42,111 bases of DNA, taken from the NCBI GenBank assembly GCA_016869045.1, contig VGFC01000013.1, positions 1-42,111 on the forward strand, in the 5' to 3' direction. A model generated the notes under the pieces. The model was given only the letters and a program-made list of their open reading frames with translations, was not told the DNA's origin and did no database searches. Shown in pieces: positions 8,359 to 16,020 of this stretch; the first letter of the stretch is position 1, and every line of letters starts with the position of its first letter. Made by a program: the position numbers and the translations under genes. This DNA comes from Armatimonadota bacterium. Its GTDB lineage: Bacteria; Armatimonadota; Zipacnadia; Zipacnadales; VGFC01.

Positions 8359-9975
8359 CTACGGCACCTCGTTGGCTTTGACCGCCTCGGTGGCCCGGTC
8401 AAACCAGGCGGTTCCCAGGTAGAGGTTCGTCACCGGGTCCTTATCGGCGAGCCTCCGCCACTCGCGCAGGGCCTCCGCGCGATTGCCCGCCTTGAGCAGG
8501 ATCTCCCCCGCATGGAACAGCGCCTCACCCGCGCGCTCCGTGCCCGGGTACTGCTTGGCGAACGCGCGCAGGGTCTCCACGGCTTCGTCCGTCTTCTTGT
8601 CGCGGACCAGCCGGTCCACTTCCTTCGTGAAGGCGCCCCAGGCCTCCTCCGCGGCTCCCTCCAGGACCGCCCGGTCATGCCAGACGCTTGCGGCGCAGGG
8701 ATTGGCCTTGGGGTCGGGGTCAGCCAGCTTCCTCCATTGCGCCACAGCCTCCGCGCGCTTGCCGGCCTTCATGAGGACCTGGCCCGCGTAGTAGAGCGCC
8801 TGGCAGCCGCGGTCCGTGCCCTCGAAGTCCTTGTGACCCTGGGCGTCCTGGTGCTGCGCGAACGCGCGCAGCCGCTCCGCGGCCGCATCGGGCTTCCCCT
8901 CCTTCAGGAGCGCTTCGACCTCGTCGGCGACCGGGCCGTACGCGATCTCGGCCCGCAATTCCCGGAGGGCGCCCAGGGAGTAGCCGGCCCATTCCGTGTC
9001 CTCGCACGGCACCTTCCCCTTCGCCCCCTCGAACCATGCCCACGCCTCCTCCGCCTGCCGTTGCCCGTCCAGTAGGCGTTTGGCTGCCGCGGCTGCCTCT
9101 GCCGCCTTGCCCTGCGCCGTCAGCGCCTCCTTGGCCAGGCGGTCCGGCTCCACCGAGGCCAGCAACGCACCCCCCAACAGGAACTGCGCTTTGCACCGCA
9201 GCTTGCTCTCGGGGTACGCGCCGATGTGCTTGGAGATGGCCTCGACGGCCTGTTGCGCCTGTCCGTCGGCCAGGTGGGCGATGCCCAGGTCAAGCCACGC
9301 CGTCTCACCGATCCCGAGGGCGTTGTTCTTGTCCAGGTCGAGAGCCTTCGTCAGTGTCTCCCGACCGGCCGCGTAGCGCTGCAGCTCCACGTACAGCCCC
9401 CCGAGCTCGGCCAGGGCGCGCGCATCGTTCGCGTTCCCGCGCAGCTTCTCATGGACGCCCATGATCGCCTGGACCTGTTGGAGCACCTGCAGGAAAACCT
9501 CCGGCTTCGCGTACCCGTACACCATGTGCTCCAACTCGCCGTCGGGGTTGATGAACAGCGTGATGGGGTATGCCTGACCGCGGCCCTGGCCCTCGACCTT
9601 GAAGTCCTCGTGGCCCGGCTCAACCTGGAAGCCCACCTCCTTGCGGCCTGCGCCGTAGGCGTCGAGGAACGGTTGGTTTGCCGCGGCGAGCGCATCGACG
9701 CGCACACAGAGGAAGTCGCGCAAGGCCTTGTCCACCTCGATGTGGCCGAAGGTGTGCTGCTCCATCAGGAGCGTGAGTTGCTGGTTCTCAAGGCACACGA
9801 AGGCCATGATCGGCTCGCGCGCGGCCGGGGCTCGGTCGAGGGCCGCCCGCCACGGCTCGCGCGCATCGGCCGCCAGCAGCCAGTTGGGCCCCGCGTGCCC
9901 CGGCGATCCAACAAGCAGCGTCCCGGATGCAAGAAGAAGGGCAAGCCCCACCAACCGCACAATGCGCGCCAACAT
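8359..9975 (-). CDS. Exported thioredoxin-like protein with TPR repeats
   Basis: A 538-residue protein. Residues 1-30 are a signal peptide (MLARIVRLVGLALLLASG...GHAG). Residues ~40-160 look like a thioredoxin-fold domain (EPIMAFVCLENQQLTLLMEQ; AYPITLFINPDGELEHMVYGY) without a CxxC pair, so redox activity is unlikely. The rest is helical repeats of TPR type (LDLGIAHLADGQAQQAVEAI; ALYYAGQVLMKAGKRAEAVAQWRKLAD; ALFHAGEILLKAGNRAEALREWRRLAD), the last two nearly copies of each other. The frame extends to 10029 but the ATG at 9975 starts the signal peptide. It probably acts as a scaffold in the periplasm; partners are unknown. Confidence 0.72.
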   Translation of the reverse strand: MLARIVRLVGLALLLASGTLLVGSPGHAGPNWLLAADAREPWRAALDRAPAAREPIMAFVCLENQQLTLLMEQHTFGHIEVDKALRDFLCVRVDALAAANQPFLDAYGAGRKEVGFQVEPGHEDFKVEGQGRGQAYPITLFINPDGELEHMVYGYAKPEVFLQVLQQVQAIMGVHEKLRGNANDARALAELGGLYVELQRYAAGRETLTKALDLDKNNALGIGETAWLDLGIAHLADGQAQQAVEAISKHIGAYPESKLRCKAQFLLGGALLASVEPDRLAKEALTAQGKAAEAAAAAKRLLDGQRQAEEAWAWFEGAKGKVPCEDTEWAGYSLGALRELRAEIAYGPVADEVEALLKEGKPDAAAERLRAFAQHQDAQGHKDFEGTDRGCQALYYAGQVLMKAGKRAEAVAQWRKLADPDPKANPCAASVWHDRAVLEGAAEEAWGAFTKEVDRLVRDKKTDEAVETLRAFAKQYPGTERAGEALFHAGEILLKAGNRAEALREWRRLADKDPVTNLYLGTAWFDRATEAVKANEVP

Positions 9976-10113
9976 GCTCACCGCCTTCGCTGACGGCCGA
10001 AACCCCGGCCGTCGGATTCGCGCCCACATGGTTCAGTGCCCTCCCCCGGAATCCTCTCTGCGACGTGACCCGTCCAGGCACGTTCTCTACGAGCGTGCAT
10101 GGGAAGCGTGGGC

Positions 10114-10216
10114 GGGCGCGATGAATCGCGCCCCTACGCCACAAACGACCGCAGACTGCCGTCATGTAGGGGCACGATTCATCGTGCCCGCGTGTAGGGG
10201 CGTGATTCATCACGCC
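10114..10216. repeat. Three ATGAAT-core palindromes
   Basis: Units lie at 10114-10137, 10165-10188 and 10193-10216. Each is a 20-nt hairpin with a CTAC/GTAG tail. The stems differ (GCGC, GCAC, GCGT) but stay fully paired. The rest of the 10030-10427 gap holds no gene. Confidence 0.85.
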
Positions 10217-10350
10217 CCATGTCGTGCTTCTCATGCACCCTCTCTACGAACACCCTTGCCGCCCGTCCGTTTCCGTAGGCGTCACCTTGCGTAGAAGGCC
10301 CGGATAGCATGGGGGTTACCACTCAGTAGCGTGCGCCGCCCCTCCGTGAA

Positions 10351-10370
10351 AATCCCCCAAATGGGGGATT
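10351..10370. promoter_or_regulatory. Perfect 8-bp inverted repeat upstream of the Rrf2 gene
   Basis: AATCCCCCAAATGGGGGATT has 8-bp arms around AAAT. It lies 15 nt upstream of a second inverted repeat in the same promoter region. It could be an operator or a hairpin. Confidence 0.4.
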
Positions 10371-10384
10371 GATCTGGCCTCCCA

Positions 10385-10408
10385 GATTTGGTACCATAAT
10401 GCCAAATC
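10385..10408 (+). promoter_or_regulatory. Candidate Rrf2 operator/promoter
   Basis: GATTTGG and CCAAATC form perfect 7-bp arms spaced by 10 nt, 20 nt before the start codon. A -10-like CATAAT (10395-10400) lies between the arms, so binding here would block RNA polymerase. Autoregulation is usual for the family and is inferred here. Confidence 0.5.
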
Positions 10409-10427
10409 CAACGCGAGAGGCAGCGCG

Positions 10428-10856
10428 ATGAGAACTGCTCTGCGGGTATCCGAAGCCACATCCCTCGCTTTGCATGCCATGGCGCTCTTGGCTCAGAACG
10501 GTCGGCACTCGTTGTCCTGCAATGACATGGCCTCCACGCTCAGCGTGTCGGAGGCCCACCTGTCCAAGGTCCTGCAGCGATTGGGGAAGCAGGGCTTCGT
10601 GTCCTCCACCCGGGGCCCCAAGGGGGGGTTCCGTCTTGCTCGGTCGGCGGCAGAGGTCTCCCTGTTGGACGTGTACGAGGCCATCGACGGGCCCGCGCAC
10701 TTCGGCAACTGCCTCTTCGAGCAACCGGTGTGCGAGGACCACACCAAGTGCATCATGGGCGACCTGCTGTCCTCCGTGGACCAGGAGGTCATGCGCTATC
10801 TCCAGCGCACGAAGCTGACCGACCTGATGCCGCTAGAGGCCGTCGCGGCGAAGTAG
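10428..10856 (+). CDS. Rrf2 family regulator with three cysteines
   Basis: A 142-residue winged-helix regulator. The DNA-binding part is at ~30-70 (MASTLSVSEAHLSKVLQRLGKQGFVSSTRGPKGGFRL). The C-terminal half carries Cys95, Cys102 and Cys108 (C-x6-C-x5-C), close to IscR/NsrR spacing, so it probably senses iron-sulfur, NO or redox state through a cluster. GAGAGG stands before the ATG. It is convergent with the sulfite reductase gene that ends the sulfur cluster, and it is the second Rrf2 gene at this locus. Its target is not proven; the palindrome just upstream suggests self-control. Confidence 0.88.
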   Translation: MRTALRVSEATSLALHAMALLAQNGRHSLSCNDMASTLSVSEAHLSKVLQRLGKQGFVSSTRGPKGGFRLARSAAEVSLLDVYEAIDGPAHFGNCLFEQPVCEDHTKCIMGDLLSSVDQEVMRYLQRTKLTDLMPLEAVAAK

Positions 10857-10885
10857 AGCCTGTCCCCAGACTCGTGGTGGCCGTT

Positions 10886-10935
10886 GGGACTGTCCCATTT
10901 CCTGCCTGTCGTTGGCAGGAAATGAGGACTGTCCC
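10886..10935. repeat. Long hairpin between convergent genes (GGGACTGTCC family), possible two-way terminator
   Basis: A 21-22 nt arm starting GGGACTGTCC and ending TTCCTGCC is repeated inverted after a 7 nt loop with one mismatch and one bulge. It lies between the Rrf2 stop (10856) and the sulfite reductase stop (11004). It has no T-tract, so termination is a guess. It belongs to the same loose family as the repeats near 14599, 19393 and 31264. Confidence 0.6.
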
Positions 10936-11003
10936 TTGTTGGCGGTGGCGTCTTGGGATAGGCTCGTAGGGGACGCGACGGCAGCGGCCGAGGTCGTCCC
11001 GCG

Positions 11004-12017
11004 TCACGTCTCGGTTCGCGCGAAGTGGATGTCGTTGCGCCACGGAGGGGGTGGGTCCGCGAGAGCGTGGTCGCCCAGAACGGGTCGCAGCGTCGTCAGG
11101 AACTCCCGCCAGGTGGCGTCCTCAAGGAGTAGCTCCCCCATCCGCGTTCGGCCCTTGCCGGCGGCGGCTCGCTGATACCACGACAGCACCGCCTCAATGA
11201 CCTCGTGCACCTTCTCGTCGGGAAGGAACTCCGCAATGCGCTGCGCAGTGATCGGGTGCCGCCCGTGCTTGCCGCCCACGCGCACGATCCAGCCGGTCTC
11301 CTCCGCTTCCCACGCCTCCGTCGGGCAACTACGAATGCAGTCGCCGCAGTACAGGCACTTGTCGGGGTGGTAGACGGGCTCGCCCGTCTCGGGGTCGCTC
11401 TCGATTGCCCCCTCTCGGCAGGCCTCGGCGCAGATGCGACAGCCGATGCACTTCGCCTGATCCCACGCCGGCCGCACCGCCCCCTGGAACCCCAGATCGG
11501 CGCTGCTGGTGCGCACGCAGTCGCTGGGGCAGCCCGAGAACGAGATCTTGAACTTGTGCGCCAGCGACCACTTGCCGAAGAAGCGCTCCGTGACTTCCTG
11601 CGCCATCCGCTGCGTATCCGTCAGGCCGTTCGGGTTGTACTCGCACCCTCCGCAGGCGGTTGGCACGCGCACACGCGCCCCGCACGAGGCAATCTCCTGA
11701 CCGGCTTCGGCCAGCTCCTGCTGCACCTTGCCGATGTCGCGGAAGCTCACGTAGGGAATCTCGACCGACTGGCGCACGGACAGGTGCACGTAGTCGCGCC
11801 CGTACCTCTCCGCCACCTCCGCGATCTTCGCCAGCCGCTTCAGCGGCACGCGCCCACCCGGGCACTTCAGCCGGATCGTGAACAGGTCTTTCTGCCGCTG
11901 CTTGATGATCCCACCGCTCTTCAGCGTGGGAAAGTCCAGCTCGCCGCTCTTCCCCTCGACGTCCGCCTCCACGACGGCGGTGCCCTTGGTGTCCTCAATG
12001 TAGCGATCGACAGACAT
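11004..12017 (-). CDS. Siroheme sulfite reductase-like protein with two [4Fe-4S] ferredoxin motifs
   Basis: A 337-residue enzyme likely reducing sulfite to sulfide for assimilation. The N-terminal half has the sulfite/nitrite reductase ferredoxin-like fold (FTIRLKCPGGRVPLKRL; HLSVRQSVEIPYV). The siroheme-cluster region follows: Cys122 and Cys125 in PTACGGCEYNPNG, Cys163 and Cys167 in SGCPSDC. The first pair (C-x2-C) differs from the classic C-x5-C. A ferredoxin insert then supplies CIGCRICAEAC and CLYCGDCIRSCP, two [4Fe-4S] sites for electron entry. It is smaller than CysI and resembles the compact one-subunit or Asr/Dsr-type enzymes. It is the last gene of the unit, 12 nt after the JAMM gene. 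Confidence 0.85.
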   Translation of the reverse strand: MSVDRYIEDTKGTAVVEADVEGKSGELDFPTLKSGGIIKQRQKDLFTIRLKCPGGRVPLKRLAKIAEVAERYGRDYVHLSVRQSVEIPYVSFRDIGKVQQELAEAGQEIASCGARVRVPTACGGCEYNPNGLTDTQRMAQEVTERFFGKWSLAHKFKISFSGCPSDCVRTSSADLGFQGAVRPAWDQAKCIGCRICAEACREGAIESDPETGEPVYHPDKCLYCGDCIRSCPTEAWEAEETGWIVRVGGKHGRHPITAQRIAEFLPDEKVHEVIEAVLSWYQRAAAGKGRTRMGELLLEDATWREFLTTLRPVLGDHALADPPPPWRNDIHFARTET

Positions 12018-12029
12018 GACGGCGTTCCC

Positions 12030-12443
12030 TCACTCCACGATTTCCATCGGTTCCGGCGTCAGGCCGTTCCGGCCCGACCGCCAGGCAGCGAACGTCGGCT
12101 CGGCCTGAGCCAGGCCGCAGATGACATACACCGTGTCCTCGACTGCTTCCTGCTCGTCGGTGGGCGACGGCTCCGACCCGCCTCGGGGGTGCGAGTGGTA
12201 ATACCCGGCGGTCTCCGACTCCCCCGCGATCTCCAGCTCCAACGCAGCGAGCTGTGTCCCGTGATCGACGGCGTAGCGTTCCGTCGGACTTCGCTTCTCG
12301 GCGTTCCGTGCACGCAAGAGACCGGTCACGGTCGTCGGATCCCCAGGCGCCCCCAGAAGTACGCCGCAGCACTCGTGCGGGGCGCTTGCGCGTGCGTGCA
12401 GCGCGATCTCGTCCAGCACGGCGCGCGTCACTCGGAGAGCCAC
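12030..12443 (-). CDS. JAMM/MPN+ metalloprotease (Mec/HcyD-like)
   Basis: A 137-residue zinc isopeptidase. The full JAMM motif is present: Glu24 in PHECCGVLLG, His83 and His85 in YYHSHPRGG, Ser93 and Asp96 in EPSPTDEQ. Relatives remove an amino acid from a sulfur-carrier protein (Mec in M. tuberculosis) or trim the carrier (HcyD in Wolinella). Here both jobs are conceivable because the carrier gene in the same unit has its Gly-Gly followed by a NIL domain. It starts with GTG at 12443, inside the 3' end of the ThiF-like gene (16 nt overlap), with GGGGG upstream. It acts in the cytoplasm. Confidence 0.88.
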   Translation of the reverse strand: MALRVTRAVLDEIALHARASAPHECCGVLLGAPGDPTTVTGLLRARNAEKRSPTERYAVDHGTQLAALELEIAGESETAGYYHSHPRGGSEPSPTDEQEAVEDTVYVICGLAQAEPTFAAWRSGRNGLTPEPMEIVE

Positions 12444-13270
12444 TCGGCGGCCCCCTCCGCGTCCGTCTCGCAGCTCACCTCATACTCCACGAGGTCGGTG
12501 ATCGTCCGGTCCGGGCCACAGAGAGCGCACTCCGGATCGCGGCCGCGCTTCGCTTTGGTGAAGGTGCAGTCGAGCGCCTCATAGATTAGCAGCCGATCCG
12601 CCAACGAGACCTCGAAACCCAGCAGCAAGTTCAGCGCCTCGACGGCCTGCAGCGTTCCGATGACACCCACAACCGCTCCGAGAATCCCCGCCTCGCGGCA
12701 GCTGGGGATCACACCCGGCGGCGGTGGCTCCGGAACGTAGCAGCGGTAACACGGGCTCGCCCCGCCCGGCAGCACCGTCAGCAGCTGCCCCTCGAAGCGC
12801 AGCACCGCGCCCGAGACCAGCGGCACGCCCTCCAGCCAGCACGCATCGGCTACCAGGAAGCGCGTCGGGAAGTTGTCCGAGCCGTCGAGCACCACATCGT
12901 ACTGCGCGACGGCCTCGCGGGTGTTCGCCGCCGTCAGCCGCTCGGCGATAATGTCCACCCGGCAGTCGGGGTTCAGCCCCCCCACGAACTCGGCGGCGCT
13001 CACGGCCTTCGACCGGCCGACGTCTGCCGTCCCGTGCACGATCTGCCGCTGGAGATTGGACAACTCGACCACGTCACCGTCGGCGATGCCGATGCGTCCC
13101 ACGCCCGCCGCCGCCAGGTACTGGATGATCGGTGAGCCCAGACCCCCGGCGCCGACCACGAGCGCGCTGGAGTTCAACAGCCGCCGCTGCCCCTCGACAC
13201 CCACCTCCTTCAGGAGAATGTGGCGCGAGTAGCGCTCGATCTGCTCGGTGGTGAAGTCGAAGCCCGGCAT
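12428..13270 (-). CDS. ThiF/MoeB-type E1-like sulfur-carrier adenylyltransferase
   Basis: A 280-residue enzyme that adenylates the C-terminal glycine of a small carrier as the first step to a thiocarboxylate. The nucleotide-binding loop VVGAGGLGSPIIQYLAAAGVG, the ELSNLQRQIVH motif with the adenylation arginine, and VLDGSDNFPTRFLVAD are all intact. Zinc cysteines are CYRCY and, near the end, CALCG. There is no rhodanese domain, unlike MoeZ/MOCS3, so sulfur must arrive from another donor, perhaps free sulfide or the TusA-like protein. The ATG at 13270 comes 2 nt after the carrier stop codon. The frame is open further upstream only by chance. Confidence 0.93.
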   Translation of the reverse strand: MPGFDFTTEQIERYSRHILLKEVGVEGQRRLLNSSALVVGAGGLGSPIIQYLAAAGVGRIGIADGDVVELSNLQRQIVHGTADVGRSKAVSAAEFVGGLNPDCRVDIIAERLTAANTREAVAQYDVVLDGSDNFPTRFLVADACWLEGVPLVSGAVLRFEGQLLTVLPGGASPCYRCYVPEPPPPGVIPSCREAGILGAVVGVIGTLQAVEALNLLLGFEVSLADRLLIYEALDCTFTKAKRGRDPECALCGPDRTITDLVEYEVSCETDAEGAAEWLSE

Positions 13271-13272
13271 CG

Positions 13273-13776
13273 CTATTCCACCACTCCCAGTTCCACGGGT
13301 TCGACCGACACGCCCGCCTCCGTCAGGAAGGCGATGGCCTGTCGCACCTCGTCCTCCTCGCCCGACAGCTCCAGCCCGACGATGCCGACCTCCTTCGAGA
13401 CGCTGGCCTGGCGGATGTTGGTGACCACCTCGAACTTGCGCCCGACCTCCCAGATCAGCGGTCGCTCGACGAGGTCGTGGGGGAAGGTGAGCCACACCTT
13501 GCGGGCCACCGTCCCTCCCCCGGCAATCGCCGACAGGACCGCCACCTCATCGCCGTCGCTCACCGGCGTGTCCAGGCCGCCCAGCAGGCGGACATCCTCG
13601 CCGCCGTTGATGTGGATGTTGAAGTGCCGTCGGACCTGGCCCGTCCCATCGCACAGCCGCTCGCGCAGGCCCAGGCTGTCCAGCACTTCACCGATCGTCG
13701 CGCCCTGGGTCTCGACGACGCGGCGCCCGTCGAGCAGCCGCGCGAGCGCCGTTCCGGTCTTCACAGTAATCGCCAT
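13273..13776 (-). CDS. CysO/ThiS-like sulfur carrier fused to a C-terminal NIL domain
   Basis: A 167-residue two-domain protein. Residues 1-87 are a beta-grasp carrier: MAITVKTGT, then NIHINGGEDVRLLGGLDTP, then DGDEVAVLSAIAGGG. This is very close in pattern to mycobacterial CysO. In CysO the protein ends at Gly-Gly; here Gly86-Gly87-Gly88 is followed directly by a NIL domain (~90-165: KVWLTFPHDLVERPLIWEVG; VVTNIRQASVSKEVGIVGLE). NIL domains occur at the end of MetN methionine transporters, where they bind methionine, and in archaeal homocysteine-synthesis proteins. To work as a carrier the NIL part must be cut off, presumably by the JAMM protease two genes downstream. The ATG at 13776 follows GGAGACC, which is the edge of a tandem repeat. 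Confidence 0.88.
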   Translation of the reverse strand: MAITVKTGTALARLLDGRRVVETQGATIGEVLDSLGLRERLCDGTGQVRRHFNIHINGGEDVRLLGGLDTPVSDGDEVAVLSAIAGGGTVARKVWLTFPHDLVERPLIWEVGRKFEVVTNIRQASVSKEVGIVGLELSGEEDEVRQAIAFLTEAGVSVEPVELGVVE

Positions 13777-13781
13777 TGAGG

Positions 13782-14062
13782 TCTCCGTTTCCTGGATAGG
13801 AATCCGCAATCCTCGTCCGAGCCGTTCCCGTGTGGGGCCCCCGTCTCCCGGACAGGAATCCGCAATCCTCGTCCGAGCCGTTCCCGTGTGGGGTCTCCGT
13901 TTCCTGGATAGGAATCCGCAATCCTCGTCCGAGCCGTTCCCGTGTGGGGTCTCCGTCTCCCGGACAGGAGTCCGCGATCCTCGTCCGAGCCGTTCCCGTG
14001 TAGGGTCTCCGTCTCCCGGACAGGAGTCCGCGATCCTCGTCCGAGCCGTTCCCGTGTAGGGG
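13782..14062. repeat. Five tandem 56-bp repeats
   Basis: The phrase CCTCGTCCGAGCCG recurs at 13811, 13867, 13923, 13979 and 14035, exactly 56 nt apart. Each unit holds a small hairpin GGAYAGGARTCC. The arms change together (GGAT/ATCC and GGAC/GTCC), with one mixed copy. On the minus strand each unit ends with GGAGAC; in the unit next to the carrier gene this is its ribosome-binding site. 56 is not a multiple of 3 and there is no conserved reading frame, so it is not coding. Confidence 0.9.
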
Positions 14063-14275
14063 CGCGATTCATCGCGCCCACCCATGTAGGGGTTAACATG
14101 AAACGGTCCGCCGTTGGGGAAGACTCAGAGCAATGACGCACCGAATCCCCCACGAAAGGCGGACCGTTGATTCATCGCGCCCACCCATGTAGGGGCGCGA
14201 TTCATCGCGCCCACCCATGTAGGGGCGTGATTCATCACGCCCACCCATGTAGGGGCGTGATTCATCACGCCCTAT
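14056..14275. repeat. Array of ATGAAT-core palindromes at 30-bp period, one disrupted
   Basis: Intact units lie at 14056-14079, 14189-14212, 14219-14242 and 14249-14272, each GTAGGGGC...GCCC. A fifth begins at 14086 but is split by the hairpin element at 14102-14168. Two units have GCGC stems and two have GCGT/ACGC stems, all fully paired. Confidence 0.88.
14102..14168. repeat. Small hairpin element inserted in a palindrome unit
   Basis: AACGGTCCGCC (14102-14112) and GGCGGACCGTT (14158-14168) are perfect 11-bp inverted ends. Inner GGGG and CCCC could extend the pairing. The element replaces the CGC between GTAGGGG and GATTCATC of one palindrome unit, so it looks like an insertion. Confidence 0.65.
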
Positions 14276-14317
14276 GCCATGCTTCTCATACACCCTCTTA
14301 CTGGGCCTTTCGTAGGT

Positions 14318-14393
14318 ACGGAAACAGTGGGGCGGGCATTCCTGCCCGCCACGCCCCGCTGGCGGGCAAGAATGCCCGCCCCACTGTTTCCGT
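14318..14393. repeat. Long near-perfect hairpin, 33-bp arms
   Basis: The arms 14318-14350 and 14361-14393 differ at one base and are separated by 10 nt. They start ACGGAAACAGTGGGG and contain an inner GGCGGGCATTC palindrome. This belongs to a different family from the ATGAAT units. Apart from the listed repeats, 13777-14758 has no gene. Confidence 0.88.
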
Positions 14394-14598
14394 GTTTCTG
14401 CAAGGCTCTGTAGAGCCCATCCTCAGACCCGGCGGACAGGCTTCCTATTGCGGTCATAGGAGAGTATACGCGTCGTTGCCGTGCCTGGGACCGCGCGCAC
14501 CCTTGCGCGCACTGTCGTGTCGTCTTCCGTGCACGCAAAGCGCGTCGGCCCGGAGGGCCGCTTGGTGCCCTGTCACCCGTGGATCGTGGGGTGAAGGG

Positions 14599-14680
14599 AA
14601 ATCAGGGACTGTCAGCCCATTCCCGCGCACACCCTCTCCCCATCACTTGCCCGGCGGGAATGGGTGAGTGTCCCTGATTT
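14599..14680. repeat. Inverted repeat downstream of the thrC-like gene
   Basis: AAATCAGGGACTGTCAGCC...TTCCCGC (14599-14626) is repeated inverted at 14654-14680 with few mismatches. It lies 79 nt beyond the thrC-like stop codon and might act as a hairpin terminator that separates the two halves of the sulfur cluster. No T-tract follows. Confidence 0.7.
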
Positions 14681-14758
14681 CGCCCTCGCGGCGCACGCCC
14701 CAAGGTTGACGGTTGGCAGAGCACCAGCCTGTCGCCGTTCGAGCTTCAGGCCAGGCTG

Positions 14759-16012
14759 TCATGCGCCCACCAGCGCACACAGCGCTTCCAGCAGCTCGTC
14801 GAATGCGTCGGCCTCGGCCTCGATGATTGGGCGCTCGCGCAGGTGATCGACGACCGCCTCCTGGGTCTTCAGGCCGTTGCCGGTGATGCTGATGACGACC
14901 GACTCGTCGGCGGGGATGTGCCCCTGCTCGATCAGCTTCTTCGTCACCCCTACCGTCACACCGCCGGCGGTCTCTGTGAAGATGCCCTCCGTCTCGGCCA
15001 ACAAGCGGATGCCCTCCACCAGTTCCTCGTCGGTCACATCCTCGGCCCAGCCGCCCGAGTGGCGGATCGTGTCGATCGCATAGAAGCCGTCCGCCGGGTT
15101 CCCGATCGCGATCGAGCGTGCGATGGTGTCGGGACGCTGGGGGGTGAACAGCTCCTCCCCGGCCTTCACGGCCGCGGTGATCGGGCTGCAGCCGGTAGCC
15201 TGTGCGCCGTGGACCCTTGTGTGTGCCTCGCCGATGAGGCCCACCCGCGCCAGCTCCCGGATGGCCTTGTCGATCTTGGTGATGAGCGAGCCCCCGGCCA
15301 TGGGCGCGACCACGTGCTGCGGCGCCCGCCAGCCAAGCTGCTCGACGATCTCGAAGCCGAAGGCCTTTGAGCCCTCCGCGTAGTAAGGTCGGAGGTTGAT
15401 GTTCACGAAGGCCCACGGGTAGCGGTCTGCGACCTCGGTGCAGAAGCGGTTCACCGCGTCGTAGTTGCCGGAGATGCCAACGACGTTCACCCCGTAGATC
15501 GAGGTTCCCACGATCTTGCCCGCCTCCAGGTCGGCGGGCATGAAGATGAAGCAGCGCAGCCCCGCCTGCACGGCCTGCGCAGCCACGCTGTTGCCGAGGT
15601 TGCCCGTGGTGGCGCAGGCCACCGTGTCGAAACCGAACTCCCTGGCCTTCGACAGCGCCACCGACACCACCCGGTCCTTGAAGGAGAGGGTTGGGTAGTT
15701 CACCGCATCGTTCTTCACGTACACTTCGCTGTGCCCGAGGGCCCGCTCCAGGTTCCGCGCGCGCAGGAGCGGCGTGAAGCCGACGTCACACCCGACGGTC
15801 GGCTCCTCATCCAGGGGCAGCAGCTCCCGGTAGCGCCACATGTTGGGCGCACGACGCTCGATCAGCTTCCGCGAGAGGGCGCCGCCGATGGCCTCGTAGT
15901 CGTAAGCGACCTCGAGCTTCCCGAAGCAGTACTCGCAGATGTGGATCGGCTGGTTCGGGTACTCCTCATGGCAATCCGCCTCGCGGCACTTCAGCCCGGT
16001 GACGTAGCTCAT
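14759..16012 (-). CDS. thrC: Threonine synthase-like PLP enzyme in the sulfur cluster
   Basis: A 417-residue fold-type II PLP enzyme. A zinc-ribbon-like N-terminus has Cys9, Cys14, Cys26 and Cys29. The PLP lysine is Lys112 in PTLSFKDRVV. The phosphate-binding loop is TTGNLGNSVAAQA, and MAGGSLITK and SITGNGLKT are typical of threonine synthases. The ordinary reaction is O-phosphohomoserine to threonine. Its place between tusA-like and carrier genes suggests it could instead use the carrier thiocarboxylate, as CysM uses CysO, to make homocysteine or cysteine; that is inference. GTG at 16024 opens the frame within the tusA stop, but ATG at 16012 with GAGGG upstream is better. Confidence 0.85.
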   Translation of the reverse strand: MSYVTGLKCREADCHEEYPNQPIHICEYCFGKLEVAYDYEAIGGALSRKLIERRAPNMWRYRELLPLDEEPTVGCDVGFTPLLRARNLERALGHSEVYVKNDAVNYPTLSFKDRVVSVALSKAREFGFDTVACATTGNLGNSVAAQAVQAGLRCFIFMPADLEAGKIVGTSIYGVNVVGISGNYDAVNRFCTEVADRYPWAFVNINLRPYYAEGSKAFGFEIVEQLGWRAPQHVVAPMAGGSLITKIDKAIRELARVGLIGEAHTRVHGAQATGCSPITAAVKAGEELFTPQRPDTIARSIAIGNPADGFYAIDTIRHSGGWAEDVTDEELVEGIRLLAETEGIFTETAGGVTVGVTKKLIEQGHIPADESVVISITGNGLKTQEAVVDHLRERPIIEAEADAFDELLEALCALVGA

Positions 16013-16020
16013 GGCGACCC

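Noticed and set aside
13777-14085. N-terminal extension of the carrier protein across the tandem repeats
   Set aside because: The frame is open by chance in GC-rich repeats. The carrier fold begins at MAITVKTG with its own ribosome site.
13782-14275. CRISPR array
   Set aside because: The 56-bp repeats abut without unique spacers and the 30-bp palindromes vary in their stems; no cas gene is present.
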